The translations under genes and the position numbers were made by a program. Shown piece by piece: positions 17,028 through 26,955 of a DNA stretch of 64,000 nt. The number at the start of each line of letters is the position of its first letter. Positions within the stretch are counted from its first letter, which is position 1. The stretch is from Phycicoccus avicenniae (GTDB lineage: Bacteria; Actinomycetota; Actinomycetes; Actinomycetales; Dermatophilaceae): assembly GCF_018139485.1 (NCBI RefSeq), contig NZ_JAGSNF010000006.1, positions 119,928 to 183,927 of the forward strand, written 5' to 3'. The notes under the pieces are model-generated. The model ran no database searches. It had not been told where the DNA came from and saw only the letters and a program-made list of their open reading frames with translations.

Positions 17028-20000
17028 GACTTACCTCCCGGCGGCCGGCCCCGTCGGCGGTCGTCCCGCACGACGACCCACCCGAGGACCGTGAGGACGA
17101 GGGTGAGCGCCCCGGCGAACCCGAGGACGGTGAGCGGCGGCAGGACGACGTCGACGGCCGGGACCTGCGGGTGACCGTCTCCCCCGGCGAGGAGCGGGAC
17201 GACCGCGAGCGCGGCGGCGGCGCCCAGGAGCAGACCGACGGCGACCGTGCCGACGACGACCGCGAGCCGCTCGGCCTCGAGCACCCGGGCGAGCCGCGCC
17301 GGCGGGACGCCGAGGGCGACGAGCACGCCGTTCTCCGCACGCCGTCGCCGGGCCAGCGCGGTCGAGCTCGCCGCGAAGCCGACCGCGGCGAGGACGAGCG
17401 AGGCACCGGCGACGAGCGCCATCGCCGAGCGCATCCCCGCGTTGACGGGGTCCGCCCGCCGCTCGGCAACGAGCTCGTCCCGGACGACGACCCGGGTGCC
17501 GTACGCGGCGTCCGCCCGGACCTGCGCGGCCGCGGCCTCGACGTCGGCGGGGGCGCTCCACCACTCCCCCGGCTCGAGGACGGTCCGCGACCGGAACGAG
17601 CCCGGCGCGCCCGCCTCGGGGGTCGCCGCGACGGTCGCGAGGTCGAGGGCCACCCCGGCGGCCGGGTCGGCCGCCGTCGGCAGGGCGTCGACGACGCCGA
17701 CGACCTCGACCGGGACCTCCCGGCCACCGAGCGGCAGGAGCACCCGGCGACCGTCCTCGCCCTGCAGGGCCTCGGCGACCGCGGGGGTCGCGAGGACGGG
17801 GACCGGCCGGTCGGCGGCCGGTGGCAGGGCGAGCCAGAGACCGCGGTCGTCGGTGCCGTCGACGAGGCCGTCCACCGGCACCTCCTGGCCGTCGGCGGTC
17901 ACCTGCCCGAGGTCGAGCCGGACCGACCCGGCGGGGGCGAGCGCCGAGACGAAATCCGGCAGGTCGACCTCGACGCCGACGACCGCGAGCGGCGGTGTGA
18001 GGCGCCGCGAGCCGAGGTCCACCGTGACGGCGCGCCGCTGCTCGCCGATCCCGCCGACCGGCAGCGCGGCGACGACGCCGCGGCCGTCCTCGACGTGGAC
18101 GGCGCCGGTGAACCCGTCCCCCCGACGGAACCCGAACCGGCGGATCTCGACCGGGGAGTCGACCGCGAGCTCGAGGGTCAGCCGCTCGGTGCCCTCCGGC
18201 AGCGGCACCGCCGGCGGCGGGCGGTCCTGCGCCGCGAGCCGCCCGGCGAGGTCCGGCCACGACGCCCCACGGAGGGTGTCGGCGCGGGGGTCGAGGACGG
18301 TCCCGGCCGCCGAGGCGTCGAGGCCGAGCACGGTGACCCCGTCGAGACCGCCGAGGCTCGTCGTGCCGCGCGACACCGGCACGACCCGGTCGGCGCCGGC
18401 GGCCTCCTCGACGACGGCCCCCGTCGTCGAGGACGTGCGTCCGGGCACCCCGCGGTCGACGCGCAACGGCGCCCCGGCCTCGAACGCCGACTGGTCCTCG
18501 ATGGCGCGGGTCACGGTGGCGTCGTGCGCGAGCGCGATCGTGCCCATCCCAAAGGCGAGGAGGACGAGGAGGATGACCCCGGTCTGCTGCGCGCCGCGCC
18601 GGGCCAGCTGCCAGCCGCCCCACGCGAGGTCCAGGCCGGGGCGTCGGGTGCCCGCCCTGACGGCGAGCCGGGACAGCAGCGGGACGAGGCGCAGCGCGAG
18701 GACCGAGAACCCGGCGACGACGAGGGCCGGGGCCGCGCCGGTGAGCGGGTCGACGGTCGTGGACCCGCTCGCGTCGTAGCGGCGCAGCTGGACGAGGGCC
18801 AGCGCGGCGAGGACGAGGAGGGCGAGGTCGAGCCCCGACCCGGCCGCGAGCCGCGCCGAGGACCGTCCTCGGGTGTCCCGACCGACCCAGAGCCCGGTGA
18901 CGACGGCGACACCGACGGCACCCGCGGCGAGCGGCAGCACCGTCGACCACAGGAGGGGGTCGACGGCGTCGGCCGGCCGCCACCACGGGCCGGGGACCCC
19001 GGCCACCGCCCGGGTGGTCCCCGGCGCGAGGGCGAGGGTGACGAGCACGCCGACGGCGGCGACGGCGAGGGCCTCCCCGAGCCCGAGGCGGGCGAGCCGG
19101 GTGCTCGAGGCACCGCGGACGCGCAACAACCGGGTCTCCTCCTCGCGCAGCCCCGCGAGCAGGCCCGCCGAGCCGACGAGCGCGGTGCCGCCGAGGAGGG
19201 CGAGGAGGAGGACCGGGGTGAGCAGGGACGCGCGGATGCGATCGGCGACGAGCCGGGCAGCGTCCAGCTCCGCGGGGACGACGGTCGAGACGCGGGCACC
19301 GTCGAGGGGCACGGTGGCCGGGGCGGCAGTGTCGGGGTCGTTCGCGACGAGCGGCAGACCCGACTCGCGGCGCAGGGTCGTCACGGCCTCCGCGACGTCG
19401 GCCCGGACCCCGTCGAGGCTGCCGGCGTCCACCCCCGTGAGACCGAGCTCGACCCGCCAGGTCGCCGACGAGCGGCCGAGGAGGCCGCCGTCGAGGGTGC
19501 CCGGGGCCAGGAGGAACGGTCCGTAGGTCGTGAACTCCGTCGAGGTGACGCCGACGACCCCGAGCGGCAGGTCGAGCCAGAGCGCGGCGTCGACGTCGTC
19601 CGGCCGCACGGTGCCGACGACCTCGACGTCGAGGGGCGGCGCGTCGTCGTCGACGAGGTCCGTCAGGGCGAGGCGGTCACCGACCGCGACGTCGAGCCCG
19701 TCGGCGGCCGCCACGGGCAGGACCACCTCGACGACACCGGGTTTCCCCTCGGGAGGTGCCGGCAGCCGGCCGTCGACGACGGTGACGGCGCCCGCGAGCC
19801 CGTCGGTCTCGGCGAGGGCGGCCCGGTCGGTCCCGGCGCGGCCCGGGAGGCCGCGGGACGTCACCGTCGAGACGCGGGTCACCCGCGCCCCGGGCAGGCC
19901 GCCCCCGACGTCGGCGACGAGGGCGTCGACGGCGGCGGTGTCCCCCGGGTCGAGGGTGCCGGACAGGACGAGGGACCGGTCGGCGGCCGGCACCTCGAGC

Positions 20001-20149
20001 GCGGAGCGGACCCCGGCGTCCCCGATCGTCGCGGTGAGCAGGCGCAGGGCGACGACGACGACGAGCGCCATCGCGACGGAGACGGTGACGGCGAGGACGG
20101 CCAGAGGGTGGGCCCCGGCACGGCGGACGAGCAGCACCCGTGCCCGCAT
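17024..20149 (-). CDS. FtsX-like ABC transporter permease, operon leader
   Basis: This 1041-residue protein begins with a positively charged tail and a TM (HPLAVLAVTVSVAMALVVVVALRLLTA), followed by an extracytoplasmic domain of about 270 residues and two TM clusters. LREEETRLLRVRGASSTRLARLGLGEALA and RRRAENGVLVALGVPPARLARVLEAERLAV are the FtsX loop signatures of the two halves. It probably dimerises with the 928-residue permease. A ribosome binding site (GGAGGG) precedes the ATG, and a -10 hexamer lies about 50 nt upstream. It is the first gene of the operon. Confidence 0.85.
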   Translation of the reverse strand: MRARVLLVRRAGAHPLAVLAVTVSVAMALVVVVALRLLTATIGDAGVRSALEVPAADRSLVLSGTLDPGDTAAVDALVADVGGGLPGARVTRVSTVTSRGLPGRAGTDRAALAETDGLAGAVTVVDGRLPAPPEGKPGVVEVVLPVAAADGLDVAVGDRLALTDLVDDDAPPLDVEVVGTVRPDDVDAALWLDLPLGVVGVTSTEFTTYGPFLLAPGTLDGGLLGRSSATWRVELGLTGVDAGSLDGVRADVAEAVTTLRRESGLPLVANDPDTAAPATVPLDGARVSTVVPAELDAARLVADRIRASLLTPVLLLALLGGTALVGSAGLLAGLREEETRLLRVRGASSTRLARLGLGEALAVAAVGVLVTLALAPGTTRAVAGVPGPWWRPADAVDPLLWSTVLPLAAGAVGVAVVTGLWVGRDTRGRSSARLAAGSGLDLALLVLAALALVQLRRYDASGSTTVDPLTGAAPALVVAGFSVLALRLVPLLSRLAVRAGTRRPGLDLAWGGWQLARRGAQQTGVILLVLLAFGMGTIALAHDATVTRAIEDQSAFEAGAPLRVDRGVPGRTSSTTGAVVEEAAGADRVVPVSRGTTSLGGLDGVTVLGLDASAAGTVLDPRADTLRGASWPDLAGRLAAQDRPPPAVPLPEGTERLTLELAVDSPVEIRRFGFRRGDGFTGAVHVEDGRGVVAALPVGGIGEQRRAVTVDLGSRRLTPPLAVVGVEVDLPDFVSALAPAGSVRLDLGQVTADGQEVPVDGLVDGTDDRGLWLALPPAADRPVPVLATPAVAEALQGEDGRRVLLPLGGREVPVEVVGVVDALPTAADPAAGVALDLATVAATPEAGAPGSFRSRTVLEPGEWWSAPADVEAAAAQVRADAAYGTRVVVRDELVAERRADPVNAGMRSAMALVAGASLVLAAVGFAASSTALARRRRAENGVLVALGVPPARLARVLEAERLAVVVGTVAVGLLLGAAAALAVVPLLAGGDGHPQVPAVDVVLPPLTVLGFAGALTLVLTVLGWVVVRDDRRRGRPPGGKS

Positions 20150-20197
20150 CGCACCCTCCGCCTCGTCGTGACCGTCCCGACGTGGACGGCCGCAGGC

Positions 20198-20203
20198 ACC
20201 CTA
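20198..20203 (-). promoter_or_regulatory. -10 hexamer of the FtsX/ABC operon
   Basis: On the minus strand TAGGGT lies about 50 nt upstream of the 20149 start, just beyond the treZ stop. It implies a short 5' leader with a proper ribosome binding site. Confidence 0.35.
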
Positions 20204-20211
20204 GCGAGCGG

Positions 20212-22032
20212 TCAGCGGTGGCCCAGCGAGAGGACGGACACGGTCGTGTCACGATGCCGCACCACGCCGTCCGCCACGTCGACGTCCGACCATCCGAGGA
20301 GCACCTCGCCGGCGTCCGGTACCGGCACGGCGGCGCCCCCGGCGAGGGTGACGACGACGGCGAAGGGCGTACCGTCGCGCGGCGTGTGTCGCACGAGGAC
20401 CCACTGCGCGTCCGCGTCGTGGGTGACCTCGACGTCGGCGAGCCGGGTCGGCCCGACGGGCCGCAGCCGCCGGCGGAGGCCGGTGAGGGCGGTGTACCAG
20501 GCGAGCATGTCGGCGTGCGCGTCCCGGTCGACCTCGGACCAGTCGAGGACGGAGCGGTCCCGGGTCGCCGGGTCCTGCGGGTCCGGGACGTCCTCGGCGG
20601 CCCAACCGTGCGAGCCGAACTCGGCCCGCCGCCCCTCCCGCACGGCGTCGACGAGCCAGTCGTCGGTGAAGCTCGTGAAGAACTGCCACGGGGTGCTCGC
20701 GGCCCACTCCTCGCCCATGAAGAGCATCGGGGTCGTCGGCGCGAGGAGGTACAGGGCGGCGCCGGCGGCCTGGAGCGCCGGGTCGTCGACGAGTGCCGAG
20801 ATGCGCTCGCCCGTCGCCCGGTTGCCGACCTGGTCGTGGGTCTGGAGGTAGCCGAGGAGCCGGCGGGCGTCGAGGGCCTCCCGGTCGACGGGGGCGCCCC
20901 ACGTCGCGTCCCGGAACGACGAGTGCGTCCCGTCGTGGAGGAACCCCCGGGTCAGCACCTTCGCGAGCACGGAGAGCGCGTCCGGCTCGTCGGTGCCGGG
21001 CGTCCCGGCGAAGTCGGCGTAGTACCCCTGGGTCTCCCCGGTGAGGGCGACGTGGAGCGCGTGGTGCACGTCGTCGTCCCACTGCGCCGTCATCCCCCGC
21101 CCGCCGTCCGCGGTCGGGGTGACCATCACCGTGTCGTTCAGGTCGGACTCGGCGACGAGGTCGAGGGGACGCCCCAGACGCCCGGCGAGCGCGGCCGTCT
21201 CGTCGGCCAGCTCGGCGAGGTAGTGCCGCGGCGAGTCGTCCTTGAGCTCGTGGACGGCGTCGAGCCGCAGGGCGTCGACGTGGAACTCGCGGAACCAGCG
21301 CCGGACGTTCTCGAGGAGGAACTCGCGGACGACGTCGCTGCCGTCGTGGTCGAGGTTGACCGCCGGGCCCCACGGCGTCTCGTGCGCCTCGGTGAAGTAC
21401 GGGCCGAAGCGGGCGAGGTAGTTGCCGCTCGCGCCGAGGTGGTTGTGGACGACGTCGAGGCAGACCCCGAGACCGCGGGCGTGGCAGGCGTCGACGAAGC
21501 GGGCGAACGCCTCCGGGCCGCCGGAGGAGTGCTGGACGGCGTAGAGGCCGACGCCGTCGTAGCCCCACCCGCGGTCGGTGGGGTACGCGGCGACGGGCAT
21601 GACCTCGACGACGTCGACCCCGAGGTCGACGAGGTGGTCCAGGTGCTCGAGGGCGGCGTCGAACGTGCCCTCGGGGGTGAAGGTCCCGACGTGCAGCTCG
21701 TAGAACACGCCGCCGAGCGAGCCCGCCCCGTCCTGGGGGCCGCGCCACCCGTCGTCGGTCCAGGCGAAGGCGGACGTGTCGACGGTGCGGCTCGGTCCGT
21801 GGACGGTGTCCGGCAGCCAGGCGCTGCGCGGGTCCGGCAGGGCGGGCTCCTCGCCGTCGAGGACGAAGGCGTAGTCGACGGCCCCCACCTCGCGCGGGGC
21901 CTCCCAGCGCCACCAGCCGTCGCCGACGGCGGTCATCTCCGCGCGCCGCGGGGTCCCGGTGTCCCCAGCGGGGGCCCAGTCGATGTCGACCCGGTCCGGG
22001 AAGGGTGCCCAGACCTCGACGACCGTGCTCAT
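20212..22032 (-). CDS. treZ: Malto-oligosyltrehalose trehalohydrolase TreZ
   Basis: This 606-residue GH13 enzyme releases trehalose from maltooligosyl-trehalose. An N-terminal CBM48-like domain (WAPFPDRVDIDW...) precedes the barrel. Catalytic landmarks are the nucleophile Asp in DALRLDAVHEL near residue 257, the acid/base Glu in VAESDLNDT near 291, and the Asp in LQTHDQVGNR near 400. FMGEEWAA is a TreZ signature. The ATG at 22032 overlaps the treY stop by 4 nt. It is the last gene of treX-treY-treZ. Confidence 0.95.
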   Translation of the reverse strand: MSTVVEVWAPFPDRVDIDWAPAGDTGTPRRAEMTAVGDGWWRWEAPREVGAVDYAFVLDGEEPALPDPRSAWLPDTVHGPSRTVDTSAFAWTDDGWRGPQDGAGSLGGVFYELHVGTFTPEGTFDAALEHLDHLVDLGVDVVEVMPVAAYPTDRGWGYDGVGLYAVQHSSGGPEAFARFVDACHARGLGVCLDVVHNHLGASGNYLARFGPYFTEAHETPWGPAVNLDHDGSDVVREFLLENVRRWFREFHVDALRLDAVHELKDDSPRHYLAELADETAALAGRLGRPLDLVAESDLNDTVMVTPTADGGRGMTAQWDDDVHHALHVALTGETQGYYADFAGTPGTDEPDALSVLAKVLTRGFLHDGTHSSFRDATWGAPVDREALDARRLLGYLQTHDQVGNRATGERISALVDDPALQAAGAALYLLAPTTPMLFMGEEWAASTPWQFFTSFTDDWLVDAVREGRRAEFGSHGWAAEDVPDPQDPATRDRSVLDWSEVDRDAHADMLAWYTALTGLRRRLRPVGPTRLADVEVTHDADAQWVLVRHTPRDGTPFAVVVTLAGGAAVPVPDAGEVLLGWSDVDVADGVVRHRDTTVSVLSLGHR

Positions 22033-24515
22033 GACGCCTCCTCGTCGGTCGGCAGCAGGTCGGCGGACACGAGCAGCGCCACCGGCCGGTCGAGGAGGAC
22101 CTCGGCGAGCGACAGCCCGTCCTCCCGCGCGTCGTGGTCGCGCCCGGCGAGCACGTCGGTCCACCGTCCCGCGCGCACGGCGACGCGCGCGTCGCCCCAG
22201 CCGCCCGCGTCGGCGAGCCGGCCGGCACCCCGCGTGACGACGGTGACGACCTGCGGCCCGGACGCGTCGCCGCGGGCGAAGGCGAGGGCGTGCGGGTCGC
22301 CGACCTCGAGCCCCTCGTACGTCGCGTCCTCGCCGACGAAGCACTCCGGGTGGTCCCGGCGCAGCCGCAGCGCGAGCGCCGACACCCGCATCTTGTCGTC
22401 GTCGAGGTCGAAGCACGGCTCGTCGTCGAGGACCCGCTGCAGGCGCTCGGACCGGTCGGCCCAGTCGACGGGACGGCGGTTGTCCGGGTCGACGAGCGAG
22501 AGCATCCCGATCTCGCAGCCCTGGTAGACGTCCGGCACGCCGGGCATCGTCAGCTGCAGCAGCTTCTGACCGAGGATGTTCGCCCGCACCGACGGCTCGT
22601 GCGGGACGGTCCACGCGTCGAGGTGCTCGTGGACGGCGAGGTCGCGGCCGAGGGCGCGCGCGAAGGCGACGACCTCGTCCTCGTAGTCGGTGTTGCCGTC
22701 GACCCACGCCGTGTGCACCTTGGCCTCGCGGACCGCCTTGAGGAGGTACTCCTCGAGCCGGGCGCCGGAGATCGGCCAGGTCCCGACGAGGGTCTGCCAG
22801 ACGAGGTACTCCGTCGGCGGGTCGACCCGCGGGGTGCGGTGGGGGCCGGCGAGCTCGCGGGCACCGGCGAGCCACCGCTCCCAGCCGTCGGCGTCCTCGG
22901 CGAGCACCATGAGCCGGGCCCGGGTGTCCTCGGACCGCTTCGTGTCGTGCGTCGTGAGGGTCGTCATCGACGTCGGCCACTCCGCCTGCTGACGCGCGCA
23001 CCACGCGTGGAAGTCCTCGGCCTCCAGCGACAGCGTCTGCGGGTGCCCGCCGACCTCGTTGGCCCCGGCGAGCCGGAACCAGCGGTAGAACGCGGTGTCC
23101 TCGATGCCCTTGGCCATGACGGGGCCGCACGTCTGCTGGAAGCGCACGCGCAGCTCGTCGGCCACCCGGCCGGTGTCGGTGGCCGCCTCCGGGACGTCCC
23201 GGTCGAGGACGAGCCGCACGACGAGGTCGAGGGCGTCCACGTCGCTCGGCGCGAGCAGCGCGCGGGCCCGGGCGGCCGCGTCGTCGACGACGGCCGCCTG
23301 CTCCGGGTCGACGGGCCGGCCCGGGACGACGTAGGCGCGGTACCGGTCCATCGAGACGAGCAGCGCCTCGAGCGCCCGCCGCAGCGCCGCGGCGTCGGCG
23401 TCCGGCAGGACCCGGCGCGCCAGCCGCATGAGGCGGTCGACCTCGGCGGCCTGGACGTCGTCGACGACGAGCCGCTTGCTCTCGGTGACGACGGCGTCGA
23501 GGTCGACGTGCTGCGGGGCCACCTCGGCCCAGAGCCGGTCGAGCGTGCCGGACGGGTCGCCGGGGGTCAGCACCTGCTGCACGCGCAGCAGCGCGTCGTA
23601 GCCGGTCGTCCCGGCGCACCGCCACGACTCGGGCAGCCGCTCCTCCCCCTCGAGGATCTTCTCGACGACGACCCACGCGTCCCCCGTCGACTCGGCGAGC
23701 CGTTCGAGGTAGCCACCGGGGTCGGCGAGGCCGTCGGGGTGGTCGATCCGGAAGCCGTCGACCTCGCCGTGCCCGTGGAGGGCGAGGAGCAGGGCGTGGC
23801 TCGCGGTGAAGACGACGGGGTCCTCGACCCGGACGGCCACGAGCGAGGTGACGTCGAAGAAGCGACGGTAGTTGACGGCCTCGTCCTCGCGCCACGTCGT
23901 GAGGCGGTAGGCCTGGGCGTCGACGAGGTCGGTGAGCGGGAGGTCCTCGGTGCCCGGGGCGACGGGGAACTCGTGCTCGTAGTAGCGCAGCACGTGCTCG
24001 GTGCCCCCCGGACCGCCGTCGTCGGCGAGGACGAGCTCGCCGCGCTCCACGACCTGCTCGAGCGTGCCGCCGAGCACGGGCATGAGGATGCGGGAGTCCT
24101 CGGCGACCCAGTCGACGTCGAACCAGGACGCGTAGGGCGAGCGGGCACCCTCCCGCAGCAGCGACCAGAACGGGGCGTTGAGGTGCTCCGGCGACGGCAC
24201 CGCCATGTGGTTGGGGACGACGTCGACGACGATGCCCAGCCCGTGCTCGTGGCACGCCTCGACGAGCCGCTCGAACGCCCCCCGGCCGCCCGCCTCGGTG
24301 GCGACCCGCGTGTGGTCGAGGACGTCGTAGCCGTGGGTCGAGCCCGGGGCCGGCTGGAGGATCGGGCTGAGGTAGACGTGCGAGACCCCGAGCGCGGCGA
24401 GGTAGGGCACCTGGTCGGCCGCGGCGTCGAACCCGTAGCCGCCGTGCACCTGGAGCCGGTACGTGGCGGTGGGGACGACGCGGGCGGGGTCGGGGCGGTG
24501 GACGGCCACGGGCAT
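22029..24515 (-). CDS. treY: Maltooligosyl trehalose synthase TreY
   Basis: This 828-residue GH13 enzyme isomerises the reducing-end glucose of an alpha-1,4-glucan to an alpha,alpha-1,1 linkage. Family landmarks are TATYRLQVHGGYGFD at the N-terminus, VDVVPNHM, the nucleophile region FRIDHPDGLADP near residue 255, WVVVEKIL with the catalytic Glu near 283, and LTTHDTKRSED near 523. Its start overlaps the treX stop by one base (TGATG). A longer upstream frame would invade treX and is rejected. Confidence 0.95.
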   Translation of the reverse strand: MPVAVHRPDPARVVPTATYRLQVHGGYGFDAAADQVPYLAALGVSHVYLSPILQPAPGSTHGYDVLDHTRVATEAGGRGAFERLVEACHEHGLGIVVDVVPNHMAVPSPEHLNAPFWSLLREGARSPYASWFDVDWVAEDSRILMPVLGGTLEQVVERGELVLADDGGPGGTEHVLRYYEHEFPVAPGTEDLPLTDLVDAQAYRLTTWREDEAVNYRRFFDVTSLVAVRVEDPVVFTASHALLLALHGHGEVDGFRIDHPDGLADPGGYLERLAESTGDAWVVVEKILEGEERLPESWRCAGTTGYDALLRVQQVLTPGDPSGTLDRLWAEVAPQHVDLDAVVTESKRLVVDDVQAAEVDRLMRLARRVLPDADAAALRRALEALLVSMDRYRAYVVPGRPVDPEQAAVVDDAAARARALLAPSDVDALDLVVRLVLDRDVPEAATDTGRVADELRVRFQQTCGPVMAKGIEDTAFYRWFRLAGANEVGGHPQTLSLEAEDFHAWCARQQAEWPTSMTTLTTHDTKRSEDTRARLMVLAEDADGWERWLAGARELAGPHRTPRVDPPTEYLVWQTLVGTWPISGARLEEYLLKAVREAKVHTAWVDGNTDYEDEVVAFARALGRDLAVHEHLDAWTVPHEPSVRANILGQKLLQLTMPGVPDVYQGCEIGMLSLVDPDNRRPVDWADRSERLQRVLDDEPCFDLDDDKMRVSALALRLRRDHPECFVGEDATYEGLEVGDPHALAFARGDASGPQVVTVVTRGAGRLADAGGWGDARVAVRAGRWTDVLAGRDHDAREDGLSLAEVLLDRPVALLVSADLLPTDEEAS

Positions 24516-26671
24516 CAGCTCCGGGTCGAGGTGGCGGCGGACGTGCCGGCCGCGACGGCCGAGGTCTCGCGGGGGTTGCGCAGGACGACCAGGGAGCGCG
24601 GCTGGACGGGGACCGACCCCTGCGCCTCGTGCCACCCGGTGTCCGGCTCGTCGGCGGCGGTGTCGATCTCGACGCACCACCGCGGGCCGTACTCCTGCGG
24701 CGGGAGGACGAAGTCGAGGGGATCGTGGTCGGCGTTGAAGAGGACGAGGAAGTCGTCGTCCGTGATCGGCCGTCCGTACTGGTCGGGGCCGGGGATGGCC
24801 AGGCCGTTGAGGTAGACCGTCATGCTCCGGGCCTCGTTGTCCGACCAGTCGGTCTCGGCCATCGCCTCACCGCCCGGCTGGAACCACGCGATGTCGCCGC
24901 GGTCGGACTCGCCGCCGTGGTCGGCGCTGCCGTCGAAGAACCGGCGCCGTCGGAAGACGGGGTGCTCGTGCCGGAGCCGGGCGACGGCCGCGGTGAAGGC
25001 GTAGAGCCGGCGCTGCTCGTCGTCGAGGTCCCAGTCGACCCAGGAGATGTCGTTGTCCTGGCAGTACACGTTGTTGTTGCCGCCCTGGGTGCGGCCGATC
25101 TCGTCGCCGTGGGCGAGCATCGGGACGCCCTGGCTCAACAGCAGCGTCGCGAGGAAGTTGCGCTGCTGGCGCACCCGGAGCGCGTTGACCTCCGGGTCGT
25201 CCGTCGGGCCCTCGACGCCGCAGTTCCAGGACCGGTTGTGCGACTCGCCGTCGCGGCCGTCCTCGCCGTTGGCGTCGTTGTGCTTGTCGTTGTACGACAC
25301 GAGGTCGCGCAGGGTGAACCCGTCGTGCGCGGTGACGAAGTTGATCGAGGCGATCGGCTTGCGGCCGTTGTGCTCGTAGAGGTCGCTCGAGCCGGTGATC
25401 CGGGAGGCGAACTCGCCGAGGGTGCTCGGCACCCCGCGCCAGAAGTCGCGGACGGTGTCGCGGTACTTGCCGTTCCACTCGGTCCACAGCGGGGGGAAGC
25501 CGCCGACCTGGTAGCCGCCCTCGCCGATGTCCCACGGCTCGGCGATGAGCTTGACCTGCGAGATCACCGGGTCCTGCTGGATGAGGTCGAAGAACGCCGA
25601 CAGCTTGTCGACCTCGTGGAACTGGCGCGCCAGCGTCGCCGCGAGGTCGAAGCGGAAGCCGTCGACGTGCATCTCGGTCACCCAGTAGCGCAGCGAGTCC
25701 ATGATGAGCTGCAGGACGTGCGGGTTGCGCATGAGCAGGCTGTTGCCGGTGCCCGTCGTGTCGTAGTAGTGCTGCTTGTCCTCGTCGACGAGCCGGTAGT
25801 ACGCGGCGTTGTCGATGCCCTTGAAGCAGATCGTCGGACCGTAGTCGTTGCCCTCGGCGGTGTGGTTGTAGACGACGTCGAGGATGACCTCGATGTTCGC
25901 CTCGTGCAGCGCCTTGACCATCGCCTTGAACTCGGTGACCTGCTCCCCGTGGTCGGAGCGGGCGTAGCCGTTGTGCGGGGCGAGGAAGCCGATCGTGTTG
26001 TAGCCCCAGTAGTTCGTCAGGCCCTTCTCCTGGAGCGAGGTGTCCTGGACGAACTGGTGGACCGGCATGAGCTCGATCGCGGTGACCCCGAGCTCGGTGA
26101 GGTGCTCGATGACGGCCGGGTGGGCGATCGCCGAGTACGTCCCGCGGATCTCCTCGGGGATGTCCGGGTGGGTCATCGTCAGGCCCTTGACGTGGGCCTC
26201 GTAGATGACGCTCTCGTGGTACTCGTGCCGCGGCGGGCGGTCGTGGCCCCAGTCGAAGTAGGGGTTGGTGACGACGCCGAGCATCGTCTTGCCGAGGCTG
26301 TCCTCGGTGTTGCGCTTCTTCGGGTTGCCGAACTCGTAGCTGAAGAGCGCCTGGTCGGGGCTGACCTGGCCCTCGACGGCTTTCGCGTACGGGTCGAGGA
26401 GGAGCTTGCTCGGGTCGCAGCGGTGGCCGTTCTCCGGCTCGTACGGTCCGTGCACGCGGTAGCCGTAGCGCTGGCCGGGCTGCATGTTCGGGACGTAGCC
26501 GTGCCACACGAAGCCGTCGACCTCGGGCATCTCGATCCGGGTCTCGACGTTGTCGTCGTCGACCAGGCAGAGCTCGACCCGGTCCGCGACCTCGCTGAAG
26601 AGGGCGAAGTTGACGCCGCTGCCGTCGTACGTGGCGCCGAGGGGGTACGCCGTCCCAGGCCAGATCTCCAC
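24515..26671 (-). CDS. treX: Glycogen debranching enzyme TreX/GlgX
   Basis: This 718-residue isoamylase-type enzyme cleaves alpha-1,6 branches of glycogen. It has an N-terminal CBM48 (PLGATYDGSGVNFALFSEVADRVELCL), VYNHTAEGN, nucleophile Asp in VDGFRFDLA near 335, Glu in LIAEPWDIGEGGYQVG near 377, and Asp in TAHDGFTLRDLVSYNDKHN near 449. The GTG start at 26671 (V-E-I-W-P-G) is chosen because GGAAGG lies about 7 nt upstream and the family begins with this PG.AYPLGA stretch; upstream extension has no support. It leads the trehalose operon. Confidence 0.95.
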   Translation of the reverse strand: MEIWPGTAYPLGATYDGSGVNFALFSEVADRVELCLVDDDNVETRIEMPEVDGFVWHGYVPNMQPGQRYGYRVHGPYEPENGHRCDPSKLLLDPYAKAVEGQVSPDQALFSYEFGNPKKRNTEDSLGKTMLGVVTNPYFDWGHDRPPRHEYHESVIYEAHVKGLTMTHPDIPEEIRGTYSAIAHPAVIEHLTELGVTAIELMPVHQFVQDTSLQEKGLTNYWGYNTIGFLAPHNGYARSDHGEQVTEFKAMVKALHEANIEVILDVVYNHTAEGNDYGPTICFKGIDNAAYYRLVDEDKQHYYDTTGTGNSLLMRNPHVLQLIMDSLRYWVTEMHVDGFRFDLAATLARQFHEVDKLSAFFDLIQQDPVISQVKLIAEPWDIGEGGYQVGGFPPLWTEWNGKYRDTVRDFWRGVPSTLGEFASRITGSSDLYEHNGRKPIASINFVTAHDGFTLRDLVSYNDKHNDANGEDGRDGESHNRSWNCGVEGPTDDPEVNALRVRQQRNFLATLLLSQGVPMLAHGDEIGRTQGGNNNVYCQDNDISWVDWDLDDEQRRLYAFTAAVARLRHEHPVFRRRRFFDGSADHGGESDRGDIAWFQPGGEAMAETDWSDNEARSMTVYLNGLAIPGPDQYGRPITDDDFLVLFNADHDPLDFVLPPQEYGPRWCVEIDTAADEPDTGWHEAQGSVPVQPRSLVVLRNPRETSAVAAGTSAATSTRS

Positions 26672-26955
26672 TGAATGCCTTCCGTGAGGTGTCACCGCAG
26701 GCCAGCGTCGTTGCCGGCACCGCGCGGGGTCCCCGCGCGAGATGTCCCAACCTACCGTCCGGTCGCCGCCCCCGACGGATCCGCCCGGGACGGGGCCACG
26801 GCGCCGAGGAGCGTCGTGACCCGTCCGAGGGGACGACCCATCCACATGCTCCTGCGAGTTCTCGCAGTTCGGCACGTCGCGGGCAGCCCATGGCCCTACC
26901 CTCGGCACCGGAGCAGACGCCTCGGGGGCGCGAGCCGGTATCTCGGGAGCTGACC
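26672..26955. other. Divergent intergenic region between treX and the CWB2 gene
   Basis: This 284-bp region carries promoters for both directions but no gene that I can support. Its clearest element is a palindrome at 26852-26867. Confidence 0.4.
26852..26867. promoter_or_regulatory. Palindrome CTGCGAG-TT-CTCGCAG
   Basis: Perfect 7-bp arms are separated by 2 bp, about 90 bp upstream of the CWB2 gene. It could be a regulator-binding site for either divergent gene. The bound factor is unknown. Confidence 0.35.

Noticed and set aside
13321..17727. A 1468-codon minus-strand frame spanning the second ATPase and both permeases.
   Set aside because: Only the first 924 bp from 14244 encode a recognisable ATPase; the upstream part is a shadow frame of the permeases.
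17171..20851. A 1226-codon plus-strand frame antisense to the 1041-residue permease.
   Set aside because: It has no domain and a composition of Arg/Asp/Gly/Pro typical of antisense shadows.
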